Positions 27,439-36,427 of a stretch of DNA of 64,000 bases are shown here, in pieces. A program made the position numbers and the translations under genes. The notes beneath the pieces were generated by a model. The model saw nothing but the letters and a program-made list of their open reading frames with translations. It did no database searches and was not told the origin of the DNA. Numbering within the stretch: the stretch's first letter is position 1; the number at the start of each line of letters is the position of its first letter. Origin of the DNA: Limihaloglobus sulfuriphilus (GTDB taxonomy: Bacteria; Planctomycetota; Phycisphaerae; Sedimentisphaerales; Sedimentisphaeraceae); contig NZ_CP019646.1 of assembly GCF_001999965.1 (NCBI RefSeq), positions 2,542,001 to 2,606,000 on the forward strand. The letters are read 5' to 3'.

Positions 27439-29326
27439 ACAGATGTTAAATCTTGAAAGAATACAAAAGGACTATAAAACGGCATTGAAAAAATGCAAAC
27501 GCCGTATCGTGGTCTGTGCGGGAACGGCCTGCGTTGCCAACGGCTCACTCGAAGTTTTTGAGGCGCTGAAAAAAGCTGTCCGGGCCAAAGGCCTTAAGGT
27601 GGACGTAAAGCTCGAAAAACATGATGACGTTGACTGTTTGTTTTCACGCAGCGGCTGCCGCGGTTTCTGCCAGGTAGGCCCGCTGGTTACTGTTGAGCCC
27701 TCAGATACTCACTACGTAAAGGTAAAGCCCGAGGATGCAGATGAGATCGTGGAAAAGACCATAATGGCCGATGAATACGTAGAGAGGCTGCTCTATGTTG
27801 ACCCTGTAACCGGCGAGAAATGCAGCCGCACGGCGGACATACCGTTTTACAAACGCCAGGACCGCTACGTGCTGGGCAACTGCGGAAGGCTCGATGCCGA
27901 GGATATCAACCAGTACATCGCTGACGGCGGATACACTGCCGCGAGGATGGCTTACACAGAGCTTGAGCCAAAACAGATTTGCGATATGGTTGAAAAGGCC
28001 GGACTTCGCGGCCGCGGCGGCGGAGGGTTTTCTACCGGACGCAAGTGGAACCTGACTCTGCCGCAGAAATCGGACAAGAAATATATAATCTGCAACGGTG
28101 ACGAGGGCGACCCCGGCGCGTTTATGGATAGATCGCTGATGGAGGGCAACCCGCACCGTGTGCTTGAGGGAATGATGATCGCCGCACGGGCTATCGGAGC
28201 AGACGAGGGCTATATCTATGTGCGTGCGGAATACCCGCTTGCGGTTGAGCGCGTGCAAAAGGCCGTTGATGACGCGGAAAAGCTGGGCATACTCGGTGAA
28301 GACGTCTTCGGCAGCGGAGTAAACCTAAAACTCTTTGTCATGGAAGGTGCCGGAGCGTTTGTCTGCGGCGAGGAAACCGCCCTGATAGCCTCCATCGAAG
28401 GACGCCGCGGAATGCCGATGCCCAAACCGCCCTTCCCCGCAGAATGCGGGCTCTGGGGCAAGCCTACATGTATAAACAATGTAGAGACTCTCGCCACCGT
28501 GCCGCTGATACTTCGCGACGGTGTTGATAAGTTTCTCGCCTACGGCACAGAATCCTCGCCCGGAACAAAGACATTCGCCCTTACCGGCCATGTCGCCAAT
28601 ACCGGCCTGATAGAAGTGCCTTTCGGTGTAACAGTCCGTGAGATTGTATATGACATCGGCGGCGGGGTTACAGACGATGCAGGCAACATACTCGAAGACG
28701 GATTTAAGGCCGTGCAGGTCGGCGGCCCCTCGGGCGGCTGTCTGACCAAAGATCACTTAGACCTGGGTATGGATTTCGACTCGCTCCGCAGTATCGGCGC
28801 GATGGTCGGCTCCGGCGGTCTGGTGGTTATGAACAAAAATACCTGTATGGTTCAGATCGCCCACTTTTTCATGAAGTTTACGCAGAACGAATCCTGTGGA
28901 AAGTGTGTTCCGTGCCGCGAGGGCACAAAGCAGATGCTCAAACTTCTGGAAGATATTATCGAAGGCCGCGGAACAATGGAAACCATAGAGCTGCTCGAGC
29001 GGATAGCAAGCGCAGTGGGCAAGGGCTCGCTATGCGGGCTTGGCAAGACGGCCCCCAATCCGGTACTGACAACGCTGCGTTTCTTCCGCGATGAGTACAT
29101 CGCTCACGTAGAGGATAAACGCTGCCCCGCCGGCCAGTGCAAGGCCCTGGCGATGCCGGAGATTCTGGAAGATAAATGTATCGGATGCGGGCTGTGCAGC
29201 AGGAAATGCCCTGTAAACGCGATCACAGGCGAGAAGAAACAGCCCCATTCAATAGACCCTGATGTATGTATAAAGTGCGGCGTGTGTGCCGAGGTTTGCA
29301 AGTTTAACGCAGTAATCGGAGTGTAG
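27431..29326 (+). CDS. hydB: NuoF-like FMN/NAD(H) subunit of bifurcating hydrogenase (HydB/HndC)
   Basis: 631 residues from the ATG at 27431, chosen because GAGGTGG precedes it; a frame from 27404 would add 9 residues overlapping hydC. Domains in order: thioredoxin-like [2Fe-2S] (CAGTACVANGS, CRGFCQVGPLV); FMN/NADH-binding NuoF core (GRGGGGFSTGRKW, CNGDEGDPGAFMDRSLMEG, GEETALIASIEGRRGMP); SLBB; NuoF C-terminal [4Fe-4S] (ESCGKCVPCREGTKQ); two C-terminal ferredoxin clusters (CIGCGLCSRKCPVNAI and CIKCGVCAEVCKFNAV). It is the flavin site where electrons from NADH and ferredoxin are combined to make H2, or the reverse. Two bases separate its stop from hydA. Confidence 0.95.
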   Translation: MSKQMLNLERIQKDYKTALKKCKRRIVVCAGTACVANGSLEVFEALKKAVRAKGLKVDVKLEKHDDVDCLFSRSGCRGFCQVGPLVTVEPSDTHYVKVKPEDADEIVEKTIMADEYVERLLYVDPVTGEKCSRTADIPFYKRQDRYVLGNCGRLDAEDINQYIADGGYTAARMAYTELEPKQICDMVEKAGLRGRGGGGFSTGRKWNLTLPQKSDKKYIICNGDEGDPGAFMDRSLMEGNPHRVLEGMMIAARAIGADEGYIYVRAEYPLAVERVQKAVDDAEKLGILGEDVFGSGVNLKLFVMEGAGAFVCGEETALIASIEGRRGMPMPKPPFPAECGLWGKPTCINNVETLATVPLILRDGVDKFLAYGTESSPGTKTFALTGHVANTGLIEVPFGVTVREIVYDIGGGVTDDAGNILEDGFKAVQVGGPSGGCLTKDHLDLGMDFDSLRSIGAMVGSGGLVVMNKNTCMVQIAHFFMKFTQNESCGKCVPCREGTKQMLKLLEDIIEGRGTMETIELLERIASAVGKGSLCGLGKTAPNPVLTTLRFFRDEYIAHVEDKRCPAGQCKALAMPEILEDKCIGCGLCSRKCPVNAITGEKKQPHSIDPDVCIKCGVCAEVCKFNAVIGV

Positions 29327-29328
29327 AA

Positions 29329-31326
29329 ATGCAGAAACAATATTTGACAATAGATAACCGGAAAGTAGAAATAAAAGACCAGCGCAACCTGCTTGAGCTG
29401 ATTCGCGGAATCGGAATAGACCTTCCCACATTCTGTTACCATTCAGAACTGAGTGTTTACGGCGCGTGCAGGCTCTGTGTCGTTGACATCGAGGGTATGG
29501 GAATTGTAACCTCATGCAGCACAACCCCCAAAGAGGGCATGGTTGTCCGCACAAATACCGCCGAGCTGCGGGAGATGCGCAAGGTGTATCTCAAGCTGCT
29601 GCTGGCAAACCACGACCAGAGCTGCTACACCTGTTCAAAGAGCGGCAGCTGCCGTCTGCAGGATCTGGCAAACCGCTTCGGTATCCAGGAAATCCCCTTC
29701 GGCAATGAATACAAGCCCAAACCGCTCGACGAGAGCAATCCGGCGATAATCCGAGACCCCAACAAGTGCGTGCTCTGCGGCGACTGTGTCCGGGCGTGCG
29801 ACGAGATACAGGGTGTCGGCGCGATAGACTTTACCGGCCGCGGCGCACATACATGCGTATCTCCGGCGTTCGGCAAGGACCTCTGCGAGGTTGAATGTGT
29901 TTACTGCGGCCTCTGCGCCAGCGTCTGCCCGACGGGTGCGATTACTCCAAAACCCGATATAGATAAGGTCTGGAGCGAGATTTATGACCCGGACAAGGTC
30001 GTAGTAGCCCAGATTGCCCCGGCGGTACGGGTTGCCGTCGGCGAGATGTTCGGTTTCGAAGCCGGCGAAGTAACAACCGGCCGGCTGGTCGCGGCGATAA
30101 AGATGATGGGATTCGACCAGGTTTATGATACATCTTTCGCGGCGGACCTGACCGTTCTGGAAGAAACAAACGAGTTTATACAGCGCAAATCAGACGGCGG
30201 TAAACTGCCGCTTATCACCTCATGCTGTCCGGCATGGGTCAAATATGCAGAGCAGTTTTATCCAGAGCTTCTGGGAAATGTATCTTCCTGCCGCTCTCCC
30301 CAGCAGATGTTCGGCGCGGTAGCCCGCAAGACACTGCCGGAATATCTTGGAGTCAAGCCGGAGAATCTGGTCATTGTATCGATTATGCCGTGTACCGCCA
30401 AAAAGTTTGAGGCAACCCGCGAAGAATTTTCGACCGACGGCCGGCCGGACGTTGATTATGTGATAACTACACAGGAGCTTGGACGCATGATAAAAGAAAC
30501 CGGCGTGCGTTTCAGTGACCTTGAGCCGGAGTCTCTGGATATGCCGATGGGCTTCAAGACCGGTGCCGGCGTGATTTTCGGAGCCACCGGCGGTGTCAGT
30601 GAGGCCGTACTGCGTTACGCAGGCGAGCGGCTCACCGGTGAGAAACTCAGCGACAGCGACTTCCACGAAGTACGCGGCAGCGAGGGCATACGCGAATACG
30701 AGGCGGTAATAGGCGAAACCACGCTGAAAATGGTAATCGTCAACGGCCTTGGCAACGCGAGGAAAGTCCTTGAAGATGTCCGTAAAGGCAAAAGCGACTA
30801 TGATTTCATAGAGGTTATGGCATGTCCCGGCGGATGTGTCGCCGGAGCCGGCCAACCCGTATCCTGGGACGCCGATGCCCGGACAAAACGCGCCGGCGGA
30901 CTTTACAAAAGCGATAAACGCCACCAACTGCACAACCCGCAGGATAACCCGTACGTTCAGAAGACCTACAGCGAAACTCTGGGCGAGCCGGGCAGCCATG
31001 CCGCTCATGAGCTTCTGCACACCAAATACCGCAACCGCAGGAGAATCAGCGGGATAAGCCTTGAGACGGATGCAAAGGCTGACACAGCCGGTATGCTTGA
31101 TGTCAATGTGTGTGTCGGCACGAGCTGTTATCTCCGCGGCTCACAGGATATCCTCAATAATGTTACAGAATACGTCCGCAAAAAAGAGCTTGGCGATAAG
31201 GTTAATGTCACCGCGACTTTCTGCTACGAGAATTGCGGCAGCGGCCCTAATGTCCGTGTCGGCGACTCCGTCCTGAGCAGGTGCGGCTTTGATGACGTAG
31301 TTAAGGAAATCGAAACCAGACTTTGA
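29329..31326 (+). CDS. hydA: [FeFe] hydrogenase catalytic subunit of bifurcating complex (HydA/HndD)
   Basis: 665 residues. N-terminal plant-type [2Fe-2S] domain (C36, C47, C50, C63 region), a His-Cys [4Fe-4S] motif (HDQSCYTCSKSGSC), two [4Fe-4S] (CVLCGDCVRAC and CVYCGLCASVC), then the H-cluster domain with all three signatures: TSCCP (C299, C300), MPC at C355, and MACPGGCVAGAGQP (C499, C503). The proton-relay cysteine is present, so it should turn over. A C-terminal thioredoxin-like [2Fe-2S] domain (about 590-665, CVGTSCYLRGS and CYENCGSGP) matches the extended HydA of Thermotoga-type enzymes. Last gene of the hydrogenase cluster. The maturation genes hydEFG are not in this window. Confidence 0.95.
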   Translation: MQKQYLTIDNRKVEIKDQRNLLELIRGIGIDLPTFCYHSELSVYGACRLCVVDIEGMGIVTSCSTTPKEGMVVRTNTAELREMRKVYLKLLLANHDQSCYTCSKSGSCRLQDLANRFGIQEIPFGNEYKPKPLDESNPAIIRDPNKCVLCGDCVRACDEIQGVGAIDFTGRGAHTCVSPAFGKDLCEVECVYCGLCASVCPTGAITPKPDIDKVWSEIYDPDKVVVAQIAPAVRVAVGEMFGFEAGEVTTGRLVAAIKMMGFDQVYDTSFAADLTVLEETNEFIQRKSDGGKLPLITSCCPAWVKYAEQFYPELLGNVSSCRSPQQMFGAVARKTLPEYLGVKPENLVIVSIMPCTAKKFEATREEFSTDGRPDVDYVITTQELGRMIKETGVRFSDLEPESLDMPMGFKTGAGVIFGATGGVSEAVLRYAGERLTGEKLSDSDFHEVRGSEGIREYEAVIGETTLKMVIVNGLGNARKVLEDVRKGKSDYDFIEVMACPGGCVAGAGQPVSWDADARTKRAGGLYKSDKRHQLHNPQDNPYVQKTYSETLGEPGSHAAHELLHTKYRNRRRISGISLETDAKADTAGMLDVNVCVGTSCYLRGSQDILNNVTEYVRKKELGDKVNVTATFCYENCGSGPNVRVGDSVLSRCGFDDVVKEIETRL

Positions 31327-31628
31327 CCCTGAATTCCTCAGTTGCGGATTTGTTTTGCGGTTGATTTTTGCTTCCAAGTTGATGTATATACTATTGTTAT
31401 ACGATATAATTACTCTGTTTGGAGGCACACCCAATTGGTGAAGGCGTTACCGAGATAGCTGCCGGACTGGTAAAGACCGGCAGGCAGCAAACTGTGAAAA
31501 TACGCGTAATATACTGATTGTAAATATCTTACGTAAAAACACCAAACGCCTGATGATAAACCGTTTCTGCTGTTATCGCAAAACACAGCATTATTAGAAT
31601 AATAACTTGTTATTTAACTTAAAACTCG
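31327..31628. other. Intergenic stretch between hydA and the thiamine operon
   Basis: About 300 bp without coding potential. It contains a TATAAT at 31405-31410 and, right after it, a GC-rich element with several complementary segments (31421-31488, listed separately). I see no T-rich terminator for the hydrogenase operon. Confidence 0.5.
31421..31488 (+). ncRNA. Candidate structured RNA element, unassigned
   Basis: A GC-rich island in an AT-rich gap. Visible pairings: CACC/GGTG around CAATT (31429-31440); GCTGCC or GCCGG at 31458-31465 with CCGGC/GGCAGC at 31477-31488; and TTACC at 31447-31451 with GGTAA at 31469-31473 in the following hairpin loop, which could form a pseudoknot. A TATAAT 10 bp upstream would start a transcript at about 31417. 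It matches no riboswitch class I can name, and tRNA was considered and rejected. Confidence 0.35.
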
Positions 31629-31634
31629 TATAAT
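31607..31634 (+). promoter_or_regulatory. Sigma-70-type promoter of the thi operon
   Basis: TTGTTA at 31607-31612 and a perfect TATAAT at 31629-31634, with a 16-nt spacer. Transcription would start about 31641, just before the TPP riboswitch. Confidence 0.6.
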
Positions 31635-31645
31635 AGCATTAAATA

Positions 31646-31732
31646 TTGTCAGGGGAGCCGTTGTGGCGGCTGAGAGGTTACCGAAGTAACGACCCTTTGA
31701 ACCTGTTGGTTAGAACCGGCGTAGGGAGCCAA
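31646..31732 (+). promoter_or_regulatory. TPP (thi-box) riboswitch
   Basis: All landmark segments of the TPP aptamer are present in order: AGGGGAGCC (31651), GGCTGAGAGG (31668), ACCCTTTGAACCTG (31692), GTTAGAACCGGCGTAGGGA (31709-31727). It precedes thiF and is followed at once by a rho-independent terminator (31748-31774). This fits the usual off-switch: TPP binding lets the terminator form and thiFSGH is shut down. Confidence 0.95.
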
Positions 31733-31747
31733 TGCTGAAAATTGCAG

Positions 31748-31774
31748 AGCACACCTTCGCGGGTGTGCTTTTTT
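31748..31774 (+). terminator. Riboswitch expression-platform terminator
   Basis: Eight-bp stem AGCACACC/GGTGTGCT with loop TTCGCG, followed by TTTTT. It lies 16 bp after the TPP aptamer and 14 bp before the thiF ATG, so it is the attenuator of the operon and not the end of another gene. Confidence 0.9.
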
Positions 31775-31787
31775 GGTATATAGCCTT

Positions 31788-32423
31788 ATGCAAAATACAC
31801 TTACAAAAGAACAGATCGAGGCGTCCACAGACCGCAATACCGGTGCGGCCCTTGCGGCGAAACTGCGGAGCGTGCGTGTCGGCGTTGCCGGGCTCGGCGG
31901 GCTGGGCAGCGTGGTTACATCGTCCCTTGTCAGGGCGGGAGTCTGCAATCTGATTCTCGCGGATTTTGACCGTGTGGAACTTAGCAATATGAACCGCCAG
32001 CTGTACCGGCTTGACCAGATCGGTATGCTCAAAACTGATGCCTGCGAAGATAACCTGCTGGCAATTAACCCGCATCTGAGAATAGAAAAACTCGCCTGCA
32101 CAATAACCGCCGACAACACAGGAGATTTTATCAGCCGCGTGGATATCGTGGCGGAATGTTTTGACAATCCAGCGGCAAAACAGATGATAGTCGAAACTGC
32201 TTTGAGCCGGTATCCGGAAAAATATATCGTTGCCGCCAGCGGCCTTGCGGGGTTTGGCAGAAGCAACATGATACAAACCAGAAAAATCAGCGAAAAATTC
32301 CAGATTGTCGGCGACGGCGAGAGCACGCTGGAAAAACATTGCGGCCTTTTCGCCGCCCGCGTCGGGATTGCGGCAAATCATCAGGCAAACGCGATAATAC
32401 AACTTATAAACGAGGTGTTTTAA
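31788..32423 (+). CDS. thiF: ThiS adenylyltransferase ThiF (short family)
   Basis: 211 residues from the ATG at 31788; a TTG at 31773 would start inside the terminator U-run and is rejected. E1-like adenylation fold: ATP-binding GVAGLGGLGSVVTSSLVRAG, LILADFDRVELSNMNRQLYR (with the conserved Asp and the N-x-x-R-Q motif), and DIVAECFDNPAAKQM. It adenylates the C-terminal Gly-Gly of ThiS as the first step of sulfur transfer for thiazole synthesis. About 210 residues is the short ThiF type lacking the C-terminal zinc-cysteine region of the E. coli protein. It abuts thiS without a gap. Confidence 0.9.
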   Translation: MQNTLTKEQIEASTDRNTGAALAAKLRSVRVGVAGLGGLGSVVTSSLVRAGVCNLILADFDRVELSNMNRQLYRLDQIGMLKTDACEDNLLAINPHLRIEKLACTITADNTGDFISRVDIVAECFDNPAAKQMIVETALSRYPEKYIVAASGLAGFGRSNMIQTRKISEKFQIVGDGESTLEKHCGLFAARVGIAANHQANAIIQLINEVF

Positions 32424-32636
32424 ATGGCATCACTGAAAGTAAACGGTAAAACAATAGACTACGGCGAAGGAAAATTGCCGGCCAATGTCGCCGGACTGCT
32501 GGAGAACATGAATATTGACAAGGCTACTGTCGTGGCAGAAATCGACGGTAAAATCGTAGAACGCAAAGATTTCGAGACCTTTGAGCTCAAAGACGGCCAG
32601 TCAATAGAGCTGATTCGCTTTGTCGGCGGCGGCTGA
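32424..32636 (+). CDS. thiS: Sulfur carrier protein ThiS
   Basis: 70 residues, ubiquitin-like fold. It ends in RFVGGG, the Gly-Gly tail that ThiF adenylates and that carries sulfur as thiocarboxylate to ThiG. The sequence MASLKVNGKTIDYGEG and VVAEIDGKIVERKDF is typical of the family. Starts directly after the thiF stop; AGGTG lies about 9 nt before the ATG. Confidence 0.93.
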   Translation: MASLKVNGKTIDYGEGKLPANVAGLLENMNIDKATVVAEIDGKIVERKDFETFELKDGQSIELIRFVGGG

Positions 32637-32681
32637 GGCGGCAGATAATTCTAATAATGAGATTTAAAACTAAGATAAAAT

Positions 32682-33458
32682 ATGAATAATGACAAACTTA
32701 TCATCGCAGGACGTGAAATAAAATCCCGCCTTTTTGTAGGAACGGGAAAATTCTCTTCAAACAGAGTTATGGCAGAGGCTCTTAGTGCAAGCGGCGCGGA
32801 GATCGTAACAGTGGCGCTTCGCCGGGTTGATATCGAGAACGAAAATGATGATATGCTCGCGGCGATTGACAGAGAGAAATATCTGCTGCTGCCAAACACA
32901 TCCGGCGCCCGTGACTGCGAAGAAGCCCTCCGGCTGGCGAGGCTGGCCCGTGCGGCATCGGGGATCAACTGGCTCAAGCTCGAAGTAACACCCGATCCGT
33001 ATTACCTGCTGCCCGACGGCGGCGAGACGCTCAAGGCGGCCCAGATTCTCGTAAAAGAGGGCTTTGTCGTGCTGCCGTATATAAACGCCGACCCGATACT
33101 GGCAAAACGCCTGCAGGACGCGGGCACGGCAACTGTGATGCCGCTGGCAAGCCCTATCGGTTCAAACCGCGGGCTGGCAACACGCGAATCGATAGAGATT
33201 ATCATTGAACAGGCAACCGTGCCGGTGGTGGTTGACGCAGGGCTTGGCCGACCGTCACACGCGGCAGAGGCGATGGAGATGGGAGCCGACGCGGTGCTTG
33301 TAAACACGGCGATAGCCTCGGCAAATGACCCGGTGGCTATGGCGCGGGCCTTCGCGATGGCAGCCGAGGCAGGCAGAACATCCTTTGTAACGGGCGCGGC
33401 ACCTGTACTGAAAACAGCGAGTGCTTCAAGCCCGCTGACCGGATTTCTGCGAGATTAA
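32682..33458 (+). CDS. thiG: Thiazole synthase ThiG
   Basis: 258 residues, standard length. TIM-barrel: [19 protein letters not shown] at the start, the Schiff-base lysine K99 in [35 protein letters not shown], and the phosphate-binding [33 protein letters not shown] region (read in part). It builds the thiazole ring from DXP, dehydroglycine and ThiS thiocarboxylate, with ThiH supplying dehydroglycine. 45 bp after thiS. Confidence 0.95.
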   Translation: MNNDKLIIAGREIKSRLFVGTGKFSSNRVMAEALSASGAEIVTVALRRVDIENENDDMLAAIDREKYLLLPNTSGARDCEEALRLARLARAASGINWLKLEVTPDPYYLLPDGGETLKAAQILVKEGFVVLPYINADPILAKRLQDAGTATVMPLASPIGSNRGLATRESIEIIIEQATVPVVVDAGLGRPSHAAEAMEMGADAVLVNTAIASANDPVAMARAFAMAAEAGRTSFVTGAAPVLKTASASSPLTGFLRD

Positions 33459-33482
33459 ATGTAAAAGAAAACAACATAAATT

Positions 33483-34631
33483 ATGAATACAAAAACTGAC
33501 ATATACAGCGTTCTTGATGATACAGGTATTGACACCCGCCAGGATGAATACCTCTCGCGAATACAATCTGTAACAGAGGCCGATGTGCGGCGGGAGCTTG
33601 CCATAAAGCCGGGGCATTTTTCGCTTGAGCGGCTGATTGTTCTGCTCTCAGAAGCCGGCGGAGCCTTCCTCGAAGATATGGCGCAGCAGGCACACGCCCT
33701 GACACTCCAGCGGTTCGGCAAAACTATGCAGCTCTACGTGCCGATGTACGTGTCGAATTACTGCATCAACAGATGTCAGTACTGCGGCTACAACGCAGAC
33801 CACAAATTCAACCGCAGCCGGCTGACAATGGAGCAGGCCGTTCAGGAAGCAGACGCCATAGCAAGCGCAGGTTTCCGGCATATTTTGATACTCAGCGGCG
33901 AAGACCCAAAACACATTGACGTTGACTATCTCGCCGAGCTGGCAAAACGGCTCAGAAGCAAGTTCTGCGCGATCGAAATCGAGATATACCCGCTGGATAC
34001 AGACGGCTACAAACGGCTCTTTGATGCCGGTATAGACGGCCTGAGCATCTATCAGGAAACCTACAACCGCCGGCTGTACGAAACGCTTCACGCAGGGCCG
34101 AAGGCGGACTACCGCTACCGTCTCGAAACGCCGTCAAGGGCTGCACGGGCCGGTTTCAGGCGGCTTGGAATCGGTGCGCTGCTGGGGCTGTGGGACTGGC
34201 GGCTTGAGACGCTGTCTCTGTCTGTACACGCCGCGTACTTGATGAAACATCACTGGCAGAGCCAGATTTCGTTTTCGTTTCCGCGGATCCGCCCTGCACA
34301 GGACGTTGAGGATCAGCCGTATAAGCACATCATCTCGGACAGACAGTTTGTGCAGATGATGCTGGCGCTGCGGCTGTGTTTCGCAGATGCGGGGATTGTC
34401 GTTTCAACCCGCGAGAGCAGCGAATTCCGCAGGCACCTGATGAACCTCTGCGTTACGCGTATGAGCGCCGGCTCTAAGACAAACCCCGGAGGCTACGCAG
34501 TGAACAAAGAAGCGGTTTGCCAGTTTGAGGTTGACGACAAAAGCTCCCCGCAGCAGGTAGCGGCGATGATAGAGGCCGCCGGCTACGAGCCTGTATGGAA
34601 AGACTGGGATCCGGCATTTACCGCCGGATAA
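33483..34631 (+). CDS. thiH: Radical SAM tyrosine lyase ThiH (2-iminoacetate synthase)
   Basis: 382 residues. Radical SAM cluster C94xxxC98xxC101 in SNYCINRCQYCGYN, followed by ILILSGEDPKH and a C-terminal region with TRMSAGSKTNPGGY that is typical of ThiH. It cleaves tyrosine to dehydroglycine and p-cresol; use of ThiH instead of the oxidase ThiO fits an anaerobe. Last gene of thiFSGH; its stop lies 7 bp from the stop of the convergent maturase gene, so there is no room for a classic terminator between them. Confidence 0.93.
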   Translation: MNTKTDIYSVLDDTGIDTRQDEYLSRIQSVTEADVRRELAIKPGHFSLERLIVLLSEAGGAFLEDMAQQAHALTLQRFGKTMQLYVPMYVSNYCINRCQYCGYNADHKFNRSRLTMEQAVQEADAIASAGFRHILILSGEDPKHIDVDYLAELAKRLRSKFCAIEIEIYPLDTDGYKRLFDAGIDGLSIYQETYNRRLYETLHAGPKADYRYRLETPSRAARAGFRRLGIGALLGLWDWRLETLSLSVHAAYLMKHHWQSQISFSFPRIRPAQDVEDQPYKHIISDRQFVQMMLALRLCFADAGIVVSTRESSEFRRHLMNLCVTRMSAGSKTNPGGYAVNKEAVCQFEVDDKSSPQQVAAMIEAAGYEPVWKDWDPAFTAG

Positions 34632-34638
34632 ACACTCG

Positions 34639-35760
34639 CTATCTAAGCTCGCCCGCGGCGAGTCTTGCCGCCAGGTGCGCCAGCTTTGGCATCGTGTAGT
34701 CGAATATCATTTTGTAGCCCTCGCACAGCGGTGTTGCGTCTTCGAAGTTGCCCCAGGCCGAATAGCGGTCTTTCAGGCAGCCGCCGTAACAGCACTTGCG
34801 CCAGCGGCACAGCATACACTTTGTGCATGAGGTGTTTTTGGCACGGGCGAATTTCCTTTTCACTTCGCCGGTTATCAGCTCGCCGATATGGGTTTCCATG
34901 ATGTTGCCCATCCGGCAGCCCTCCTCGACGAAAAAGTCGCAGCAGAACGCATCCCCGTTATGCTCAACCACCATATAATCACTGCACGATTTATTGAAGG
35001 TACAGTTGGTATGCTGTCCGTTGACGATATAGTTCAGCAGCGAATCGAAAAGCCGGATACTCAGCTTTGTCGGGCCGTAATCAAGCCAGCGGTCGAATAT
35101 GCGGCAGATAAACCGCCCGTACTGCTCGGCGCTGGTGCTGAAATCGGTGAGCTTGCCTTTTTCTCCGCCCGGCTCTACGCACGGGACAAACTGCAGAAAG
35201 CGTATGTTCTTTTCTTTAACGAAAAAATCAAACAGCTCATCGGGCTTTTCCACATTGAGATTGTTGAGCAGCACGAGGATATTGAACTCCACCCGTGCCC
35301 GCCTGCACGCCTCTATGCCTGCGACAACGCGGTCATAGGTGCCGTTGCCGCCGCGGTCTTTGCGGTAGTGGTCATGGAGATATTTGGGCCCGTCGAGGCT
35401 GATTCCCACGAGCCAGCTGTACTGCTTGAGAAAGGCCGCCCACTCATCGTCGAGCAGTATGCCGTTGGTCTGGAGGGCATTGGAGACAGCCTGTCCGTCA
35501 TCTCCACAACGCTGCTGGGTTTCAACCACGCGTTTGTAGAAATCCAGCCCCATCAGGGTCGGCTCGCCGCCCTGCCAGGCAAAACTGCTCACAGGAAAGC
35601 CAAGCCCCATAAAATCGCTCACCATACGCTCCATCACCTCATCGCTCATGCGGTGCTTGTGTGTGCCGAACATTTCCGTCTTGCCCGTATAAAAGCAGTA
35701 CTTGCACGCAATGTTGCAATCCGGCCCGGTAGGTTTTATCAGTAAAGAAAATGGTTTCAT
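34639..35760 (-). CDS. Anaerobic sulfatase maturase (anSME), radical SAM/SPASM
   Basis: 373 residues. Starts MKPFSLLIKPTGPDCNIACK with the radical SAM cysteines C15, C19, C22, followed by FAWQGGEPTLMGLDFY (the GGEP motif). The C-terminal SPASM region has many cysteines (CNKSCSDYM, DAFCCDFFVEEGC, CTKCMLCRWRKCCYGGCLKDR) for two auxiliary clusters. It converts the active-site Cys or Ser of sulfatases to formylglycine without oxygen. Its expected substrates are the three Cys-type sulfatases at 46859-48691, 48753-50243 and 55180-56769. It stands alone, convergent with thiH. Confidence 0.93.
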   Translation of the reverse strand: MKPFSLLIKPTGPDCNIACKYCFYTGKTEMFGTHKHRMSDEVMERMVSDFMGLGFPVSSFAWQGGEPTLMGLDFYKRVVETQQRCGDDGQAVSNALQTNGILLDDEWAAFLKQYSWLVGISLDGPKYLHDHYRKDRGGNGTYDRVVAGIEACRRARVEFNILVLLNNLNVEKPDELFDFFVKEKNIRFLQFVPCVEPGGEKGKLTDFSTSAEQYGRFICRIFDRWLDYGPTKLSIRLFDSLLNYIVNGQHTNCTFNKSCSDYMVVEHNGDAFCCDFFVEEGCRMGNIMETHIGELITGEVKRKFARAKNTSCTKCMLCRWRKCCYGGCLKDRYSAWGNFEDATPLCEGYKMIFDYTMPKLAHLAARLAAGELR

Positions 35761-35801
35761 TGTTTTAGTACATAGTTATTGGTTAGTAGTCAGAATTAAT
35801 T

Positions 35802-36200
35802 CTAAATCCAGTTTTCGACTTTCAAGTCTTTAATACGATTGAATTCTTTCATGTTATTCGTAACGAGCGTCAGCTCTTGCGACATGGCGTGAGCCGCAAT
35901 CAGCGTGTCAAATGGACCGATGGGTGTGCCTTTGCTTTCCAGTTGACACCGGACGATCCCATAGGCCGCTGCAGCGTCATTGTCGAACGGCAGGATTTCC
36001 AGTACACTGCACGCCTTTATGAGCAGAAGAGTATTCCGAGCGGGATCGGAGCTTTTTTGTACGCCGAATTCAAGCTCTGCCAGCGTAATTGCCGAGATAG
36101 CGATATCGCCCGGCCGGTATTGCTGAATATGAGCCAGTGCCCTGCTTTGCGGCTTTCGAATCATATCAATGCAGATATTTGTGTCGAGCATGTAAATCAT
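35802..36200 (-). CDS. vapC: VapC-type PIN toxin
   Basis: 132 residues. PIN fold: D6 in MLDTNICIDMIR, E-L-E in ISAITLAELEFGV, and PIGPFDTLIAAHAM with the third acidic residue, then LVTNNMKEFNRI. This is the canonical VapC layout; the toxin cleaves RNA, often initiator tRNA or rRNA. It overlaps the VapB gene by 4 bp. It is not closely similar to the PIN protein at 20174-20584. Confidence 0.92.
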   Translation of the reverse strand: MIYMLDTNICIDMIRKPQSRALAHIQQYRPGDIAISAITLAELEFGVQKSSDPARNTLLLIKACSVLEILPFDNDAAAAYGIVRCQLESKGTPIGPFDTLIAAHAMSQELTLVTNNMKEFNRIKDLKVENWI

Positions 36201-36427
36201 AGAGGGTCGCGTTTGTCAATCTCTGATGGGTCGCCGCGGTCAGCCATAAAATCATCCGTGAATTTGCCGCAGGCTTCTAACAAGGGTGCCCAGCCGCTGT
36301 TAAGAGGGAATAAAACAACGGCATTACCGATTTTATTGATACCAATCTCATTGGTTTCAAACCGGCAATCCTTAGGCAGCCGAACTGCCTGACTGCGTCC
36401 ATTCGAAAATATTTTTGCGGTATTCAT
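36197..36427 (-). CDS. vapB: VapB-type antitoxin
   Basis: 76 residues. N-terminal AbrB/SpoVT domain (TAKIFSNGRSQAVRLPKDCRF, the NGRSQAVRLP phrase being diagnostic), followed by an acidic tail (FMADRGDPSEIDKRDPL) that would wrap the toxin. GGAAA lies about 8 nt before the ATG. The first gene of the pair; the complex usually represses its own promoter in the gap 36428-36564. Confidence 0.92.
   Translation of the reverse strand: MNTAKIFSNGRSQAVRLPKDCRFETNEIGINKIGNAVVLFPLNSGWAPLLEACGKFTDDFMADRGDPSEIDKRDPL

Noticed and set aside
30220-31020. 266-residue minus-strand frame
   Set aside because: Opposite the H-cluster domain of hydA; no recognisable fold.
31421-31490. tRNA gene
   Set aside because: A D-arm-like phrase (AATTGGTGAAGGC) is present, but there is no T-loop TTCGA and no acceptor stem pairing.
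31649-32402. Two overlapping minus-strand frames of over 200 residues
   Set aside because: Opposite the TPP riboswitch and thiF, which are certain.
34888-35745. 285-residue plus-strand frame
   Set aside because: Lies wholly opposite the sulfatase maturase, whose cysteine motifs make the minus strand the real gene.
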